Source: Alcanivoracaceae bacterium
Lineage (GTDB): Bacteria > Pseudomonadota > Gammaproteobacteria > Pseudomonadales > Alcanivoracaceae
DNA length: 64,000 nucleotides
Direction of reading: 5' to 3'
Assembly: GCA_023146255.1 (NCBI GenBank)
Contig: JAGLCJ010000003.1
Span: 186,001 to 250,000, forward strand
This document shows, piece by piece, positions 62,463 to 64,000 of this stretch. Position numbers and translations under genes: made by a program. Positions within the stretch are counted from its first letter, which is position 1; every line of letters begins with the position of its first letter. The notes beneath the pieces are model-generated. The model did no database searches. It worked only from the letters and a program-made list of their open reading frames with translations, and had not been told where the DNA came from.

Positions 62463-62856
62463 CAAGGGTGCAACGGCGTGTGGTCCGTTCATCAACGTAG
62501 CCACCACTTTCTATTGTCGCCAGACCTTTGTGGTCACTCCAGGCGGTTGCGCCCACTGCCCGGACAGTGAGTGCCGGACCGAGGTTGTCGGTGAACAGGG
62601 TATCCTGCTGCCACTCACGGTCCACCACATCGTTTTCGGTGAATCCCAGTTCCATTGCCCGGCGTAAAGCCATGGAGCAGACTTTATCTTCCGATGCGGG
62701 TCGCCAGGTTTCGTAGGTGACTCTCATTTTTCCTGCGTCATCCTGCTTTTCGTAATAGCCTTGAGGCTCGACGCCATTGTGGGCCTGGTACTTGGCGCAG
62801 GCGCCCAGAAAAAACATCGTCATGGCTAATGCTGTCAGGGAGAAAGTCCGATCCAT
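62434..62856 (-). CDS. Hypothetical lipoprotein
   Basis: A 140-aa protein with a signal peptide and lipobox FFLGAC, then a compact domain with C59 (KVCSMALRRAMELGF) and C129 (RRCTLVMD). I do not recognise the family. It overlaps the DUF3365 gene tail to tail and is separated from the CorC-like gene by 38 bp on the same strand. Confidence 0.7.
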   Translation of the reverse strand: MDRTFSLTALAMTMFFLGACAKYQAHNGVEPQGYYEKQDDAGKMRVTYETWRPASEDKVCSMALRRAMELGFTENDVVDREWQQDTLFTDNLGPALTVRAVGATAWSDHKGLATIESGGYVDERTTRRCTLVMDSAQPDP

Positions 62857-62894
62857 TCCTGATGTGATCCCTGTTTATTAATATGAAACGGTGA

Positions 62895-64000
62895 TCAGTT
62901 CGCTGTGTCGACCATGCTGATATGTCGCGCGCGCACCGCCTTCACCATGTTGTCCTTGACCTGCAGAATTTCCAGCAGGTAGTCGCCAATACGCAGCGAG
63001 GTGTTGTTGTCGGGAATATCTTCCAGATGCTCGAGGATAAGGCCATTAAGGGTTTTTGGCCCGTCGGTGGGTAGTTCCCAGCGCAGCGCCTTGTTGATGT
63101 CACGCAGGTGTGCAGTGCCGTCAATTACCAGACTGCCATCATCCTGAGGATGAATCTCGTTGCTTGTCGCAGCCAGATCCGTGGTGAACTCGCCAACAAT
63201 TTCCTCAAGTATGTCCTCCAGCGTGATCAGGCCGAGCACGTCGCCGTATTCATCAACCACTACGCCGATACGACGTTTCACATTCTGGAAATTGATCAGC
63301 TGCTGATGCAGGGGCGTGCCCTCCGGCACATAGTAGGGCTCAACCGCGTACTGAATGATTTCTGATTTGTTGATCTCGCCGCGAAGCAATAGTCTGGTCA
63401 TCTTGCGCAGATGCAAAATGCCGACCATGTTGCCCGGGTCGCCCCGATATACAGGTAGCCGGGTATGCTGCGAGCTGCGCAGGGTCTCGATGATCTCGTT
63501 GATGTCTTCCTCGATATCGATTCCGACCATTTCATTGCGCGGAATCATGATGTCTTCGACGGTGGCCTTTTCCAGATCAAGAATGCTCAGCAGCATGCGC
63601 TGGTGGGTTTCGGGAATCAGGCTGCCGGCTTCGTTAACGACGGAGCGAAGTTCGTCAGCGGACAGGTGATCGCTATGCGGTTTCTCCGTGTTGACGCCGA
63701 GGATGCGCAGCAGGCCATTGCCGATGCCGTTAACAAACCAGATCAGCGGCGTAAACAGTCCATGCAGGGGTCTCAGCACCAGACTGGCCGGGAAGGCGAT
63801 TTTTTCCGGTCTGAGAGCAGCGTAGGTCTTTGGCGTAACTTCGGCAAAAATCAGCATGACGATGGTAATGAATACCGGAGCCAGCGCGGTGCCGAGCTCG
63901 CCAAACCAGTACAGGCCAAGCAGGGTGGCCAGCGTGGCAGCAGCATTGTTGACGAAATTGTTACCGATCAGGATCACGCCAAGCAGGCGATCCGGCCGTT
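62895..64000 (-). CDS. HlyC/CorC family membrane protein, 5' end outside window
   Basis: CNNM-CBS-CorC protein. Its frame is open to the window edge (RPDRLLGVILIGNNFVNNAAA), so the N-terminus is missing; a GTG at 63977 lies inside the first membrane span and is not the start. Spans of the CNNM domain, then two CBS domains (from about MIPRNEMVGIDIEEDINEI onward) and the C-terminal CorC_HlyC domain (DLAATSNEIHPQDDGSLVIDGTAHLRDINKALRW) are visible. Members are linked to Mg/Co export or tolerance. Confidence 0.95.
   Translation of the reverse strand, partial: RPDRLLGVILIGNNFVNNAAATLATLLGLYWFGELGTALAPVFITIVMLIFAEVTPKTYAALRPEKIAFPASLVLRPLHGLFTPLIWFVNGIGNGLLRILGVNTEKPHSDHLSADELRSVVNEAGSLIPETHQRMLLSILDLEKATVEDIMIPRNEMVGIDIEEDINEIIETLRSSQHTRLPVYRGDPGNMVGILHLRKMTRLLLRGEINKSEIIQYAVEPYYVPEGTPLHQQLINFQNVKRRIGVVVDEYGDVLGLITLEDILEEIVGEFTTDLAATSNEIHPQDDGSLVIDGTAHLRDINKALRWELPTDGPKTLNGLILEHLEDIPDNNTSLRIGDYLLEILQVKDNMVKAVRARHISMVDTAN

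Overview
The window is chromosomal DNA from a Gram-negative gammaproteobacterium of roughly 58-60% GC (estimated by eye). It carries lipoproteins with clear lipoboxes, BamB, a TonB-dependent receptor, SecD/SecF/YajC, RodZ, PilW and MltF. The order queA-tgt-yajC-secDF, suhB/trmJ-cysE-iscR, ndk-rlmN-pilW-rodZ-ispG-hisS-(YfgM)-bamB-der and xseA/guaB-guaA-tadA is the arrangement known from Pseudomonas and the marine Oceanospirillales/Alcanivorax-like groups. The latter is my best guess for the host, by inference only. No rRNA, CRISPR array, prophage, transposase or plasmid function is visible. Nearly all of the DNA is core genome.

Layout. 1-2118: end of prfA, then prmC and moeB (translation termination and cofactor synthesis). 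2126-3889 (minus): tRNA-Leu(CAA), an RDD membrane protein and a YHYH lipoprotein. 3993-9880: queA, tgt (queuosine), yajC-secD-secF (Sec export) and a UPF0114 membrane protein. 9917-14866: a DksA-like zinc protein, a YdcH protein, suhB, trmJ, cysE, then iscR with an orphan iscS-like gene. 14870-19831: a TPR lipoprotein and a polyamine-type ABC transporter (potABCD). 19895-25921 (minus): a complete SUF Fe-S cluster operon, sufB-C-D-S-A-T-E. 26197-35088: ndk, rlmN, pilW, rodZ, ispG, hisS, a YfgM-like gene, bamB and der. 35167-40125: TonB receptor, periplasmic binding protein and hybrid histidine kinase in one coupled operon. 40085-44663: xseA (minus), guaB, guaA. 44688-50750: response regulator/GGDEF protein, DoxX, TM2 protein, purT and a CHASE2-Ser/Thr kinase. 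50880-58827: tadA, mltF, purL, two tandem hotdog thioesterases and a NIF3-like protein. 58830-64000: patatin, DUF1289, gamma-carbonic anhydrase-like protein, two Nudix hydrolases, a heme-binding lipoprotein, a small lipoprotein and the start-truncated CorC/CNNM protein.

What stands out. (1) Fe-S assembly is split. iscR is followed only by an IscS-type desulfurase that lacks the family's C-terminal tail, with no iscU, hscBA or fdx. A full suf operon lies 11 kb away, and both transcription units carry sequences that match the IscR type-1 operator. (2) A translationally coupled TonB receptor / binding protein / hybrid kinase operon looks like a sensory uptake module whose ligand is unknown. (3) The mltF-purL gap carries a 29-bp perfect inverted repeat nested inside a second imperfect one, which looks like a mobile or repeated intergenic element. 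(4) A 17-bp hairpin lies inside the last codons of moeB. (5) A PsrA-like operator sits between two divergent Nudix genes, one of them a CoA diphosphatase homologue.

Limits: functions are assigned from family resemblance read by eye. Promoters and hairpins come from inspection, not from folding or scoring software.
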